Source: Paraburkholderia sp. ZP32-5 (GTDB taxonomy: Bacteria; Pseudomonadota; Gammaproteobacteria; Burkholderiales; Burkholderiaceae). Taken from it: a stretch of 64,000 bases of DNA. The first letter of the stretch is position 1; the number at the start of each line of letters is the position of its first letter. This document shows, piece after piece, positions 9,972 through 18,858 of this stretch. The position numbers and the translations under genes are program-made. Location of the stretch: the NCBI RefSeq assembly GCF_021390495.1, contig NZ_JAJEJP010000001.1:434001-498000 (forward strand). Direction: 5' to 3'. The notes below the pieces were generated by a model, which was not told the origin of the DNA, made no database searches, and worked only from the letters and a program-made list of their open reading frames with translations.

Positions 9972-10528
9972 CCGACCAGGCCTCGCTGCTCGCCGCTGCA
10001 GGCCGCCGCGAGCAGTGCGTCATATTTGTGCTGCGCGCGCAGCAGCGTGTCGCAGACTTCGCGCGCCGCGCCATAACCGCCGCGTGCCTCGCTGACCCAA
10101 TGCGCGCGCGCGATCACCTCGGGATGCGAATTGGCCGGCGCGGCCGCGAAGCCGACCCGCAGCATCACGGCCAGATCGACCCAGTCGTCGCCCATGTAGC
10201 CGCATTCGTCGGCGCTGAGGCCGGTTTGCTGCAGCAGATCGGCGAACGCCGCCGGCTTGTCCTGTACGCCCTGATACACGTGCGTGATATTCAGATCCCT
10301 GACCCGCGCCGCCACGATGCCGGACTTGCGCCCGGTGATGATCGCGGTGTCGATGCCGGCCTGGCGCAGCAGCTTCATGCCGTGGCCGTCCATCGAGTTG
10401 AAGCCTTTCATCGTGTCGCCTTCCGCCGTGAACAGCAGGCCGCCGTCGGTCAGCACGCCGTCGACGTCGAAAATCATCAGCTTCACGCGGCTCGCGCGTT
10501 CGGTAGCGGTAAGAGGAGGCACGGCCAT
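9968..10528 (-). CDS. kdsC: 3-deoxy-D-manno-octulosonate 8-phosphate phosphatase KdsC
   Basis: HAD-superfamily phosphatase that makes Kdo from Kdo-8-phosphate for the LPS inner core. It is 186 residues, the size of the tetrameric C0-cap-less KdsC group. The nucleophile motif is FDVDGVLTDGGL, motif II is TGRKS, and motif III/IV is GYMGDDWVDLAVM. It lies directly after kdsD (stop and start share bases) and directly before lptC, the standard genetic context. Confidence 0.96.
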   Translation of the reverse strand: MAVPPLTATERASRVKLMIFDVDGVLTDGGLLFTAEGDTMKGFNSMDGHGMKLLRQAGIDTAIITGRKSGIVAARVRDLNITHVYQGVQDKPAAFADLLQQTGLSADECGYMGDDWVDLAVMLRVGFAAAPANSHPEVIARAHWVSEARGGYGAAREVCDTLLRAQHKYDALLAAACSGEQRGLVG

Positions 10529-11511
10529 CAGATCACCTTCTTCGAAAACAGGTCGTGCATATTGAGCGCGCCGATCAGCTTGCCCGCTTCGTCGACGACC
10601 AGCAGCTGATTGATGCGATGGCGCTCCATCAGTTCCACCGCTTCGACCGCCAGATGATCCGGGCCGATCGTGCGCGGGCCGGCGGTCATCACCGAGCCGA
10701 TCGACAGGCGGCGGAAATCGCCGTCGCGTTCGAGCACGCGGCGCAGGTCGCCGTCGGTGAAGATGCCGACGACGCGCTGTTCGTGGTCGACGACCGACGT
10801 CATGCCCATGCGCTTCGCGGTCAGCTGGAACAGCGCCTCGCTGACGGTGGACTCGGGCGTGACTTGCGGCAACTGGTCGCCGGTGCGCATCACGTCGCGC
10901 ACATAGGTGAGCAGGCGCCGGCCGAGCGCGCCGCCCGGATGCGAGCGCGCGAAGTCGTCGGGGCCGAAGCCGCGCGCTTCCAGCACCACGACCGCGAGCG
11001 CGTCGCCGAGCGCGAGCGCGGCGGTGGTGCTGGCGGTGGGCGCGAGATTCATCGGACAGGCTTCTTTCGCGACGGCGGAGTTCAGATGCACGTCGGCGAG
11101 CTTCGCGAGACTCGACGTCGGACGGCCCGTCATCGCGATCAGCTTCGCGCCGAGGCGCTTGATCAGCGGCAGAATTGCAACCAGTTCTTCGGTTTCGCCG
11201 GAGTTGGACAGCGCGAGGAAGACGTCGTCGGCGGTGACCATGCCAAGGTCGCCGTGGCTCGCTTCCGCGGGATGCACGAAGAACGCCGGCGTGCCGGTGC
11301 TTGCCAGCGTGGCTGCGAGCTTACGCGCCACGTGGCCGGATTTGCCGATGCCGGAGACGACCACGCGGCCGCGGCATCCCATGATGAAATCGACCGCGCC
11401 GACGAAATTGTCGTCGAGCTGGTCGCGAAGCGCGCGCACGGCGTCCGCTTCGATGTCGAGTACGTTGCGAGCAAGCGTGAGTGCCCTGTCGCCATTGATT
11501 TTCGCTATCAT
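10528..11511 (-). CDS. kdsD: D-arabinose 5-phosphate isomerase KdsD
   Basis: Isomerises ribulose-5-phosphate to arabinose-5-phosphate, the first step to Kdo. From the ATG at 11511 (MIAKINGDRAL) it is 327 residues. A SIS domain comes first (VVSGIGKSGHVARKLAATLASTG, with ALSNSGETEEL), followed by two CBS domains (VMRTGDQLPQV... and VMTAGPRTIGP...). An upstream in-frame extension of 22 residues to 11577 is not conserved. It is the first gene of the kdsD-kdsC-lptCAB run and is divergent from the antiporter gene, with about 208 bases for promoters between them. Confidence 0.95.
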   Translation of the reverse strand: MIAKINGDRALTLARNVLDIEADAVRALRDQLDDNFVGAVDFIMGCRGRVVVSGIGKSGHVARKLAATLASTGTPAFFVHPAEASHGDLGMVTADDVFLALSNSGETEELVAILPLIKRLGAKLIAMTGRPTSSLAKLADVHLNSAVAKEACPMNLAPTASTTAALALGDALAVVVLEARGFGPDDFARSHPGGALGRRLLTYVRDVMRTGDQLPQVTPESTVSEALFQLTAKRMGMTSVVDHEQRVVGIFTDGDLRRVLERDGDFRRLSIGSVMTAGPRTIGPDHLAVEAVELMERHRINQLLVVDEAGKLIGALNMHDLFSKKVI

Positions 11512-11719
11512 GCGCGGAGTATAGCAAAGGCGCCTGTTCGCCGCGCCGGGCCTGCTGTGCCGAGCCGCTGACCTCATCAGCCTGTCGACAATCTCTTTTT
11601 CAGCCTGCTGGCAGCTTCTTTCAGGCAGCTTTTTACCGGCCCCTCAACCATGTCGCACGGGCATTTTCGTGCGTGGTTCCGCTGACGAACGAGGACGCTT
11701 TACCGATGCGTTTTTGCCG

Positions 11720-13723
11720 ATGATTTCCCCGCTCGAGATGACGCTGTTCCTGCTGCTGGCATCGGTGGCGGGCGTGGTGGTTTTTCGCTTCCTGAACCTG
11801 CCGCCGATGCTTGGCTATCTGACCGTCGGCATCGTCGTCGGGCCGCATGCGTTCGGCCTGATTCCCGATTCGGCGGGCGCGCAGAATCTTGCCGAATTCG
11901 GCGTCGTGTTCCTGATGTTCTCGATCGGCCTCGAGTTCTCACTGTCCAAGCTGCGCTCGATGCGCCGGCTCGTGTTCGGTCTCGGCCTCTTGCAGGTGAT
12001 CGGCACCGTCGCGGTGGCGGTATCGCTCGGCTTCGTGCTGGAGCGCTGGGTGCATATCACGTGGCAGGCGAGCGTCGCGCTCGGCGGCGCGCTGGCGATG
12101 TCGTCCACGGCGATCGTCAGCAAGATGCTCGCCGAGCGGCTCGAGATCGAGACCGAGCACGGCCGCAACATCTTCGGTGTGCTGCTGTTTCAGGATCTCG
12201 CGGTGGTGCCGCTGTTGATCATCATTTCCGCGCTCGGCGGACGCTCGGAGAATCTGGTCAGCGCGCTCGGCATCGCGGCGATCAAGATCGTCGTCGCGCT
12301 GGCGCTGCTGCTGATCGTCGGGCAGAGCTTCATGACCCGCTGGTTCAACGTGGTCGCGCGGCGCCGCTCGCAGGAGCTGTTCATCCTGAACCTGCTGCTG
12401 GTCACGCTCGGCGCCGCGTTCATTACCGATAAATTCGGACTATCGCTTGCGCTCGGCGCGTTCATCGCCGGCATGCTGATCGCCGAAACGCCGTACCGCC
12501 ACCAGGTCGAAGAGGACATCAAGCCGTTTCGCGACGTGCTGCTCGGGCTGTTCTTCGTGACCACCGGCATGCTGCTGAATCCGCGCGTGATCTGGGAGCA
12601 CCCGCTCATCGTGCTGGGTTTCTTCCTCGGCCCGGTGCTGCTGAAGGCGGTCATGATTACCGGCCTTGCGCGGCTTTTCGGCGCGACGCCAGGCGTCGCG
12701 ATGCGCACCGGTATCGGGCTCGCGCAGGCGGGCGAGTTCGGCTTCGTGCTGCTGAACCTGATTCTCGACCGGCATCTGGTCGACGCGACGTTGTTGCAGG
12801 CGATTCTCGCGGCGATGCTGCTGTCGATGCTCGCCGCGCCGTTCATGATCCAGAACGCCGATCGCATCGTGCTTCGGCTGTCATCGACCGAGTGGATGAT
12901 GCAGTCGTTGCAGATGACGCGCATCGCGACGCAAAGCCTGAAGCAGAGCGGCCACGTGATCATCTGCGGTTACGGCCGCTCGGGGCAGAACCTCGCGCGC
13001 ATGCTGGAACATGAAGGCCTGTCGTATGTGGCGCTCGACCTCGACCCGGATCGCGTCAGCGCGGCCGCGGCAGCCGGCGAATCGGTGGTGTTCGGCGATG
13101 CCGGGCGGCGCGAGTCGCTGCTTGCCGCGGGCCTGCACCGCGCGGCCGCGATCGCGGTCACCTACGCGAACACGCCGTCGGCACTGCGCGTGCTACACAA
13201 CATCCACGAGATGGAGCCGACGCTGCCGGTCATCGTGCGCACCGTCGACGACGCCGATCTGGAAAAGCTGCTGGCCGCGGGCGCGACCGAGGTGATCCCG
13301 GAGATCGTCGAGGGCAGCCTGATGCTCGCGTCGCACACGCTGGTGGTGATGGGTGTGCCGATGCGGCGCGTGGTGCGGCGCGTCGAGGAAATGCGCGACG
13401 AGCGCTACTCGCTGCTGCGCGGCTATTTCCACGGCGCGGACGACGTCGACGACGACGACGGTCACGAACAGGTGCGGCTACAATCGGTGCCGGTCGACGC
13501 GAGCGCGGATGCGGTGGGCCGCACGCTCGCGGAACTCGGCCTGTTCGAACTCGGCGTCGAAGTGACCGCGATCCGCCGGCATGGTATCCGCGGTGTCGAG
13601 CCGGACCCGTCCACGAAATTGCGCGCGAGCGACATCGTCGTGTTGCGCGGTCTGCCCGAACAATTGGCGCAAGCCGAGGAACGGCTGTCGAAGCATCGCC
13701 GCGCGGGCGCCGCCGCGGCCTGA
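11720..13723 (+). CDS. CPA2-family monovalent cation:proton antiporter with TrkA domains (KefB/YbaL-like)
   Basis: Inner-membrane transporter of 667 residues. It has about 12 membrane segments (Na+/H+ exchanger fold, residues about 1-390), then a RCK/TrkA-N nucleotide-binding domain (VIICGYGRSGQNLARML, about residue 413), a Ser/His-type acidic linker (DDVDDDDGHE) and a C-terminal TrkA-C domain (about residues 590-655). The TrkA-N glycine motif indicates NAD(H)-type control, as in KefB/KefC potassium efflux systems. No KefF/KefG ancillary gene is adjacent, so the ion and the regulator are unproven. The start at 11720 (MISPLEM) is chosen because the membrane domain begins there. A TTG at 11714 is also possible. 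Confidence 0.9.
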   Translation: MISPLEMTLFLLLASVAGVVVFRFLNLPPMLGYLTVGIVVGPHAFGLIPDSAGAQNLAEFGVVFLMFSIGLEFSLSKLRSMRRLVFGLGLLQVIGTVAVAVSLGFVLERWVHITWQASVALGGALAMSSTAIVSKMLAERLEIETEHGRNIFGVLLFQDLAVVPLLIIISALGGRSENLVSALGIAAIKIVVALALLLIVGQSFMTRWFNVVARRRSQELFILNLLLVTLGAAFITDKFGLSLALGAFIAGMLIAETPYRHQVEEDIKPFRDVLLGLFFVTTGMLLNPRVIWEHPLIVLGFFLGPVLLKAVMITGLARLFGATPGVAMRTGIGLAQAGEFGFVLLNLILDRHLVDATLLQAILAAMLLSMLAAPFMIQNADRIVLRLSSTEWMMQSLQMTRIATQSLKQSGHVIICGYGRSGQNLARMLEHEGLSYVALDLDPDRVSAAAAAGESVVFGDAGRRESLLAAGLHRAAAIAVTYANTPSALRVLHNIHEMEPTLPVIVRTVDDADLEKLLAAGATEVIPEIVEGSLMLASHTLVVMGVPMRRVVRRVEEMRDERYSLLRGYFHGADDVDDDDGHEQVRLQSVPVDASADAVGRTLAELGLFELGVEVTAIRRHGIRGVEPDPSTKLRASDIVVLRGLPEQLAQAEERLSKHRRAGAAAA

Positions 13724-13875
13724 AGTCGGGCCGGGGACGTTGAGCCACCGAGTTGAGCCGCTGGCGCGAGTCCTCGAAGCGAGTTGCCGACGCCAGCATT
13801 GACGTATGCCCGTTTCACCGGGCGCGCCTGATTCAAGCTTTTCACCGGACCCATCGGGGTCCATCCGGAGACATC

Positions 13876-14442
13876 ATGTCCAACGCGCTCGAGAGCGCGC
13901 CGCGCGATGCGGCCGACTACATCAGAAGTCATATCCGTACGGTGTCCGACTGGCCGCAGCCGGGCGTGCAGTTCCGCGACATCACGCCGCTGCTGCGCGA
14001 GCCGAAGTCGCTGCGTGTGCTGATCGATCTGTTCGTGCAGCGCTATATCGACGCGAAGCTCGATTACATCGCGGGCCTCGACGCGCGCGGTTTCATCATC
14101 GGGCCGATCGTCGCGCACGAACTGAGCCTCGGCTTCATTCCGATCCGCAAGGCAGGCAAGCTGCCGTACAAGCGGATCTCGCAGTCGTATGAACTCGAGT
14201 ACGGCACCGCGACCGTCGAGGTTCACGAAGATGCATGCGAGCCCGGCGATCGCGTCGTGATCATCGATGACCTGATCGCGACCGGCGGCACGATGATGGC
14301 CGGCAAGATGTTGCTCGAGCGGCTGGGCGCGGTTGTCGTCGAGGGGGCGGCGATTGTCGATTTGCCTGAACTCGGCGGTTCGAAGCTGTTGGGCGAGGGC
14401 GGGCTCGCGTTGTATACAGTGACGAGTTTCGACGGTCATTGA
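13876..14442 (+). CDS. apt: Adenine phosphoribosyltransferase
   Basis: Purine salvage enzyme converting adenine and PRPP to AMP. It is 188 residues from the ATG at 13876, which has a GGAG site 5 bases upstream. The PRPP-binding loop is [14 protein letters not shown], the N-terminal block is [15 protein letters not shown], and [12 protein letters not shown] is also typical of APT. An open frame continues upstream to 13753 but is not conserved. It follows the antiporter after 152 bases. Confidence 0.97.
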   Translation: MSNALESAPRDAADYIRSHIRTVSDWPQPGVQFRDITPLLREPKSLRVLIDLFVQRYIDAKLDYIAGLDARGFIIGPIVAHELSLGFIPIRKAGKLPYKRISQSYELEYGTATVEVHEDACEPGDRVVIIDDLIATGGTMMAGKMLLERLGAVVVEGAAIVDLPELGGSKLLGEGGLALYTVTSFDGH

Positions 14443-14703
14443 GCGGGCGGGGCGCTGCGCGGCAAGTGGTGCGTGGCGCGGATTGTTTTGCGCCGGGCGT
14501 GTCGTCGCGTTGTGTCAGGAGCTTCGCGGTAGACATGTCGTATCGCGCTGTGCGCAGCGAAGATTTTTCGCCACGCGCTATGCGCTGGATATCACCGGTC
14601 GCAGAGTGCCTGGAAGCAGCGCAGAGAAACAACGCTGACACATAAAGCCGAAAAGCAACGTCGAGACGCGGCTCCCAAACCGTCCAACGAGAAGGTCAGA
14701 ACA

Positions 14704-15318
14704 ATGCCCAACTTCCTGCTGTTTCTCGCGACATCGATCGCGATTACCGTGGCCCCCGGTCCGGACAATCTGCAGGTGCTAGCGCGTGGCATCTCCCAAG
14801 GCCGAGCGGCCGGTTTCGTCGCGGCGCTCGGCTTTGCCGCCGGCATCACGTTTCATACGACGCTCGCCGCACTTGGTGTCGCCGCGCTGCTGCGGTCGTC
14901 GCCGCTTGCGTTTGAGGCGATCAAACTCGCGGGCGCCGCGTATCTGGTGTGGATCGGCATCAAGGCACTGCGCAGCCAGGGGCTCGCGACCGCGCATGAA
15001 CGTCCGCCGCAGCCGCTTTCCGCGGTGTTTCGCCAGAGCGTGCTCGGCAACCTGATGAATCCGAAGGTGACGCTGTTCTTCGTCGTGTTCCTGCCGCAGT
15101 TCGTGCAGCCGCACGGCGCGCAAAGCGTCGCGGTGCAGATGCTGGAACTCGGCGTGCTGTTCATGTTGCAGACGGTCGTGGTGTTCTCGCTGTTCGGCGT
15201 GTGCGCGGGCATCATCGGCGGCTGGTTGAGGCGCCGTCCGCGTGTGGGCGTGTGGCTCGATCGCGTGGCCGGCGCGACGTTTATCGCAATCGGGATTCGG
15301 GTCGCGTTGCGCGATTGA
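14704..15318 (+). CDS. LysE/RhtB-family amino acid exporter
   Basis: A 204-residue inner-membrane protein with about six hydrophobic segments and the family signature near the N-terminus (ITVAPGPDNLQVLARGISQGR) and LGNLMNPKVTLFFVVFLPQF in the middle. LysE/RhtB members export amino acids or their analogues. The substrate here is not predictable. The ATG has GAGAAGG about 10 bases upstream. A NUDIX gene follows 112 bases later on the same strand. Confidence 0.93.
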   Translation: MPNFLLFLATSIAITVAPGPDNLQVLARGISQGRAAGFVAALGFAAGITFHTTLAALGVAALLRSSPLAFEAIKLAGAAYLVWIGIKALRSQGLATAHERPPQPLSAVFRQSVLGNLMNPKVTLFFVVFLPQFVQPHGAQSVAVQMLELGVLFMLQTVVVFSLFGVCAGIIGGWLRRRPRVGVWLDRVAGATFIAIGIRVALRD

Positions 15319-15430
15319 GATGCGACCCGCGCGTGCTTGACGCGTGCCTGATGCGCGTTGTTCAGGTACCTGCATTTGCTTTGCCGGCTTTACCAGCGTT
15401 GCCGCGCCGGCGGACAGTTTGGAGTTTTCG

Positions 15431-16282
15431 ATGACCTTGCCTTGCATCACCGCCGCGCGCCGCTTCGACGCGAGCGTGCATCGGCCGTTTCTGATCGGCG
15501 ACGAACAGGTCGGCTGGATTCGCGAACGCGACGTGCCGTTGCTCGCGCGCTGGCCCGACGTGTTCGAGATTCGCGCGGCGCACGTGACGCTCGCGCCCGC
15601 GTTCGACAGCGTCGATCTGCGCAGCGCGGCGTTGGGGTCGGTGATCGGCGCGCTCGCCGCCGACGGTCGCATCCCCGGCTGGCGCAACGAGACCTACGCG
15701 ATCCGCAATGCGTTCGACGCACCGCCGCTCGCGTATATCGAACGCGCGGCGTCCCGTTTCTTCGGCACGATGACCTACGCGGTGCATCTGAACGGCGTCG
15801 TAGAATACGCGGATGGCGGCGCGCCGCAACTGTGGATCGCGCGCCGCAGCGACACCAAGGCGACCGATCCGGGCATGCTCGACAACGTCGTCGCGGGCGG
15901 GATCGGCTGGGGCTTCGGCATCGGCGAGACGATCGTCAAGGAATGCTGGGAAGAAGCGGGCATTCCGGCGGAGATCGCCACGCGCGCGATCGCGGGCCGC
16001 ACCGCGCACGTGCTGCAGTCGTTGCCGGAAGGTACACAGGCCGAGCAGATTTTCATCTACGACCTCGCGCTGCCGGCCCACTTCGCGCCGCGTAATCAGG
16101 ATGGGGAAGTGGGCGAACACCGGCTCGCGCGCATCGACGAAGTCGCGGGCTGGATCGAGGAAGGCGCGATGACAGTGGATGCGAGTCTCGCCACGCTCGA
16201 TTGCCTGTTGCGCCGCCGCTGGATCGACGAGGACGCGTGCGCGGGCATCGACGCATTGTTCACGCCGCCGGTGTTGGGCTGA
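15431..16282 (+). CDS. NUDIX hydrolase with DUF4743 N-terminal domain
   Basis: A 283-residue protein like the thiamine-pyrophosphokinase-related NUDIX group: an N-terminal DUF4743 region (residues about 1-115) and a C-terminal NUDIX fold. The NUDIX box reads GWGFGIGETIVKECWEEAGI, with Lys replacing the usual Arg of the REUXEE motif while the metal-binding Glu residues are kept. Known relatives hydrolyse oxidised or damaged thiamine diphosphate, but that activity is inferred. The ATG at 15431 follows a GGAG site. In-frame upstream sequence to 15344 is not conserved in type. Confidence 0.9.
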   Translation: MTLPCITAARRFDASVHRPFLIGDEQVGWIRERDVPLLARWPDVFEIRAAHVTLAPAFDSVDLRSAALGSVIGALAADGRIPGWRNETYAIRNAFDAPPLAYIERAASRFFGTMTYAVHLNGVVEYADGGAPQLWIARRSDTKATDPGMLDNVVAGGIGWGFGIGETIVKECWEEAGIPAEIATRAIAGRTAHVLQSLPEGTQAEQIFIYDLALPAHFAPRNQDGEVGEHRLARIDEVAGWIEEGAMTVDASLATLDCLLRRRWIDEDACAGIDALFTPPVLG

Positions 16283-16442
16283 AGGTGGATCGGGTGGCGC
16301 GCGTGCTTGCAGGAAGACGTGAGCCTGAACTTGAACCTAAGCGTGCCGCGACACTGTGAACCACGCCGCGACATCAAATGCCAACACCCGCAAACGGCAC
16401 ACTGAAACAAACCACGCATTGAAGAAGGGAGTCACCGAGGTC

Positions 16443-17312
16443 ATGTCGACCGATCACAGCTTTATCCTCAAACTGTCGTGCGCCGACCGGCCCGGCATCG
16501 TTCACGCCGTGTCGGGTTTTCTGTTCGAGCGTGGCAGCAATATTCTCGACTCCGCGCAGTTCGGCGATAGCGGCACCGGCGAGTTCTTCATGCGGGTGCA
16601 CTTTCAGCAGGTCGGCGGCGATCCCGGACTCGATGCGTTGCGCGCGTCGTTCGTGCCGCTCGCCGAGCAGTTCGGCATGCGCTGGGAGTTGCACGACGCG
16701 TCGGTGAAGCCGCGCGTCGTGATCATGGTGTCGAAGATCGGTCACTGTCTGAACGATCTGCTGTTCCGCTACCGCACCGGCCAGCTCAATATCGATATTC
16801 CGGCGATCATCTCGAACCACAAGGAGTTCTACCAGCTCGCCGCGAGTTACGACGTCCCGTTCCATCACTTCCCGCTGCTCGGCGGCACGCCGGACGCGAA
16901 GGCCGCGCAGGAAGCACGCGTGCTCGACGTGATCAACGGGCATCAGGCCGATCTCGTCGTGCTCGCGCGCTACATGCAGATCCTGTCGCCGGATCTGTGC
17001 GAGGCACTGGCCGGCCGCGCGATCAACATCCATCACTCGTTCCTGCCGAGCTTCAAGGGTGCGAAGCCGTACTACCAGGCGTTCGACCGCGGCGTGAAGC
17101 TGATCGGCGCGACCGCTCACTATGTGACGACCGATCTGGACGAAGGTCCGATCATCGAGCAGGAAGTCGAGCGCGTCGACCACAGCATGACGCCCGAGCA
17201 ACTGACGGCGATCGGCCGTGACGTCGAATGCGTGACGCTCGCGCGTGCGGTGAAGTGGCACGTCGAGCATCGCGTCGTGCTGAACGGCAGCAAGACGGTA
17301 GTGTTCCGCTAA
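16443..17312 (+). CDS. purU: Formyltetrahydrofolate deformylase PurU
   Basis: Hydrolyses 10-formyl-tetrahydrofolate to formate and tetrahydrofolate, balancing the one-carbon pool. It is 289 residues: an N-terminal ACT domain (KLSCADRPGIVHAVSGFLFE), then a formyltransferase-fold domain with ISNHKEF, INIHHSFLPSFKGAKPY and TAHYVTTDLDEGPIIEQ, which carry the catalytic Asn/His/Asp. The start at 16443 (MSTDHSF) has GAGG close upstream. It is convergent with the PepSY protein gene. Confidence 0.96.
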   Translation: MSTDHSFILKLSCADRPGIVHAVSGFLFERGSNILDSAQFGDSGTGEFFMRVHFQQVGGDPGLDALRASFVPLAEQFGMRWELHDASVKPRVVIMVSKIGHCLNDLLFRYRTGQLNIDIPAIISNHKEFYQLAASYDVPFHHFPLLGGTPDAKAAQEARVLDVINGHQADLVVLARYMQILSPDLCEALAGRAINIHHSFLPSFKGAKPYYQAFDRGVKLIGATAHYVTTDLDEGPIIEQEVERVDHSMTPEQLTAIGRDVECVTLARAVKWHVEHRVVLNGSKTVVFR

Positions 17313-17412
17313 AAAATTGCGCCGGTCGTGAAAACACCCTAAAGGTTGGATCAGCGTCCAACTTTTGGGGTGCAGTTCAAGGCCAGCGCATTTTCTTTCT
17401 TTTCAGCAGCGG

Positions 17413-18645
17413 CTAGCGCGCTGCAGCGTCCCCCACGCCAGTGGCATTGCGCGCGAGATTCGCATTGCGCGCAGAGCGACGGCGGCCATTGAGCTTCTTC
17501 ACCCAGATCAGCAGTCCGGTAATGCTCAGCACCGCGACCGCGACGCCTACCGCGCTGATCAGAATCCGCCCGCCCAGCCCGAGGATGCGCCCCGAGTGCA
17601 GCGGGAATTGCACCTGCATGAAGATGTCGCCGGCCGTGCCCCTACCTGGAATCTGCGCGGCGAGCCGCTTGCCGGTGACGGCGTCCCAATACATCCATGG
17701 ATTACCGAGGCCGATGTCGCCGTGATCGTTGCCCGGCGTGTAGAAGCCGACGCCATACGTGTGCAGGAATCCCGCGTAGTAGAGGCCGCCCGGCGGCGCG
17801 GCGACATGCAAATCCCGGCCGGCCTGCGCGGCCAGTTCGACGATGCGCTCGCGGCTCAGCGAGTGATCGCCCGGTTGCGGCGCGCGCAGAATTTCCGGGT
17901 TATTGATCGGGTCGGGCGTTAGCGCCGAGATGCGCGACACGATCGGCCGTACTACCTGCGACGGCAGATTCATCGAGATCGACGTCAGCGCGACGATCAT
18001 CAGAATGCCCCAGATCCATACGCCGCCGGAGCGGTGCAGGTCGAACGTGAGCGCATAGCCGCCGCGCTTTACGCGGAACGCGAACGACTTTCGCCACGCG
18101 TTGAGACTCGGAAACGACAGACACAGCGCGATCGCACTATCGAACAGCCACACGATGCCGACGATCCCCATCAGCCATGTGCCGATGTCGATGCCGCCGG
18201 TAAATGGCAGTTGCAGCGTGTAATGCAGCTTGTAGATGAACGGAATCAGATTGAGCCGCGCGAGCGACACGGCACCCCATTCGCGGCGTGCCTGAATTTC
18301 ACCGCTGACGGGATCGACGGCGATCTGATTGAAGTCGAGCGGATAGGGCTGCTTCGTCGCGGGATCGGTGCGCGGCAGCACCATCATCTGCAGCGTCTCG
18401 CCGGGTTGGACGGCAAGCGGCAGATAGGTGACCTGAAGGCGCGGGTCGGCGGCTTCGACGCGGTTCGCCAGTTCGAGGCTCGTCAGCGCCGGACCGGCCG
18501 TGCGCGCCTGGTAGAACGACGGGTTCAGCGCGGCGTCGAGTTCATGGTCCCACGCGATGATCGCGCCGGTGAGGCCGGCGACGAACAGAAACAGCGCGGT
18601 CGCGACGCCAAACCAGCGATGCAGACGGACAAGCTGGCGTCTCAT
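17413..18645 (-). CDS. PepSY-associated membrane protein, probably iron-regulated
   Basis: A 410-residue inner-membrane protein of the PepSY_TM family. It has an N-terminal membrane helix (WFGVATALFLFVAGLTGAII), a PepSY-containing periplasmic part (about residues 40-140), further helices near residues 150-245, a second extracytoplasmic domain, and a last helix near residue 385. Members are often encoded beside siderophore receptors and some act as ferric-siderophore or flavin-linked reductases. No receptor is adjacent here. A Fur-like inverted repeat lies 45-80 bases upstream. The ATG is at 18645. The substrate is unknown. Confidence 0.9.
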   Translation of the reverse strand: MRRQLVRLHRWFGVATALFLFVAGLTGAIIAWDHELDAALNPSFYQARTAGPALTSLELANRVEAADPRLQVTYLPLAVQPGETLQMMVLPRTDPATKQPYPLDFNQIAVDPVSGEIQARREWGAVSLARLNLIPFIYKLHYTLQLPFTGGIDIGTWLMGIVGIVWLFDSAIALCLSFPSLNAWRKSFAFRVKRGGYALTFDLHRSGGVWIWGILMIVALTSISMNLPSQVVRPIVSRISALTPDPINNPEILRAPQPGDHSLSRERIVELAAQAGRDLHVAAPPGGLYYAGFLHTYGVGFYTPGNDHGDIGLGNPWMYWDAVTGKRLAAQIPGRGTAGDIFMQVQFPLHSGRILGLGGRILISAVGVAVAVLSITGLLIWVKKLNGRRRSARNANLARNATGVGDAAAR

Positions 18646-18689
18646 GCGCGTACTGGCGGGAATGAGCAGAAATTCGGGTGAAGCGTCAC

Positions 18690-18725
18690 GATGAGAACAT
18701 TTTGCAAATAGGAATTGTTCTCATC
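18690..18725 (-). promoter_or_regulatory. Putative Fur operator upstream of the PepSY protein
   Basis: A perfect 10-bp inverted repeat (GATGAGAACA / TGTTCTCATC) with a 16-base A+T-rich spacer that includes TTTTGCAAATAGGAAT. The right part, CAAATAGGAATTGTTCTCAT, resembles betaproteobacterial Fur boxes. It lies 45-80 bases upstream of the PepSY-protein start. Fur control is inferred. Confidence 0.65.
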
Positions 18726-18797
18726 TTAGGGACTGGGCGGATCGACTGCAAGTATTCTGTCAGGAAAGGTAGAGAGGGCGTTGGCCGCGGCAGACGT

Positions 18798-18823
18798 AAA
18801 AAAAGCGGCACCGTAGTGCCGCT
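18798..18823 (-). terminator. Intrinsic terminator after the AI-2E-family transporter
   Basis: An 8-bp perfect stem (AGCGGCAC / GTGCCGCT), loop CGTA, followed on the minus strand by a 7-base T run. It lies 35 bases after the transporter stop and insulates it from the PepSY gene. Confidence 0.88.
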
Positions 18824-18858
18824 TCGCTCGTGAGGTCGGGCCGTCAGCCGGACAACGC

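Noticed and set aside
14443..14703. A possible small gene between apt and the LysE exporter (68-codon frame at 14439-14645)
   Set aside because: It overlaps the apt stop, is Arg/Ala-rich and has no ribosome site or conserved pattern.
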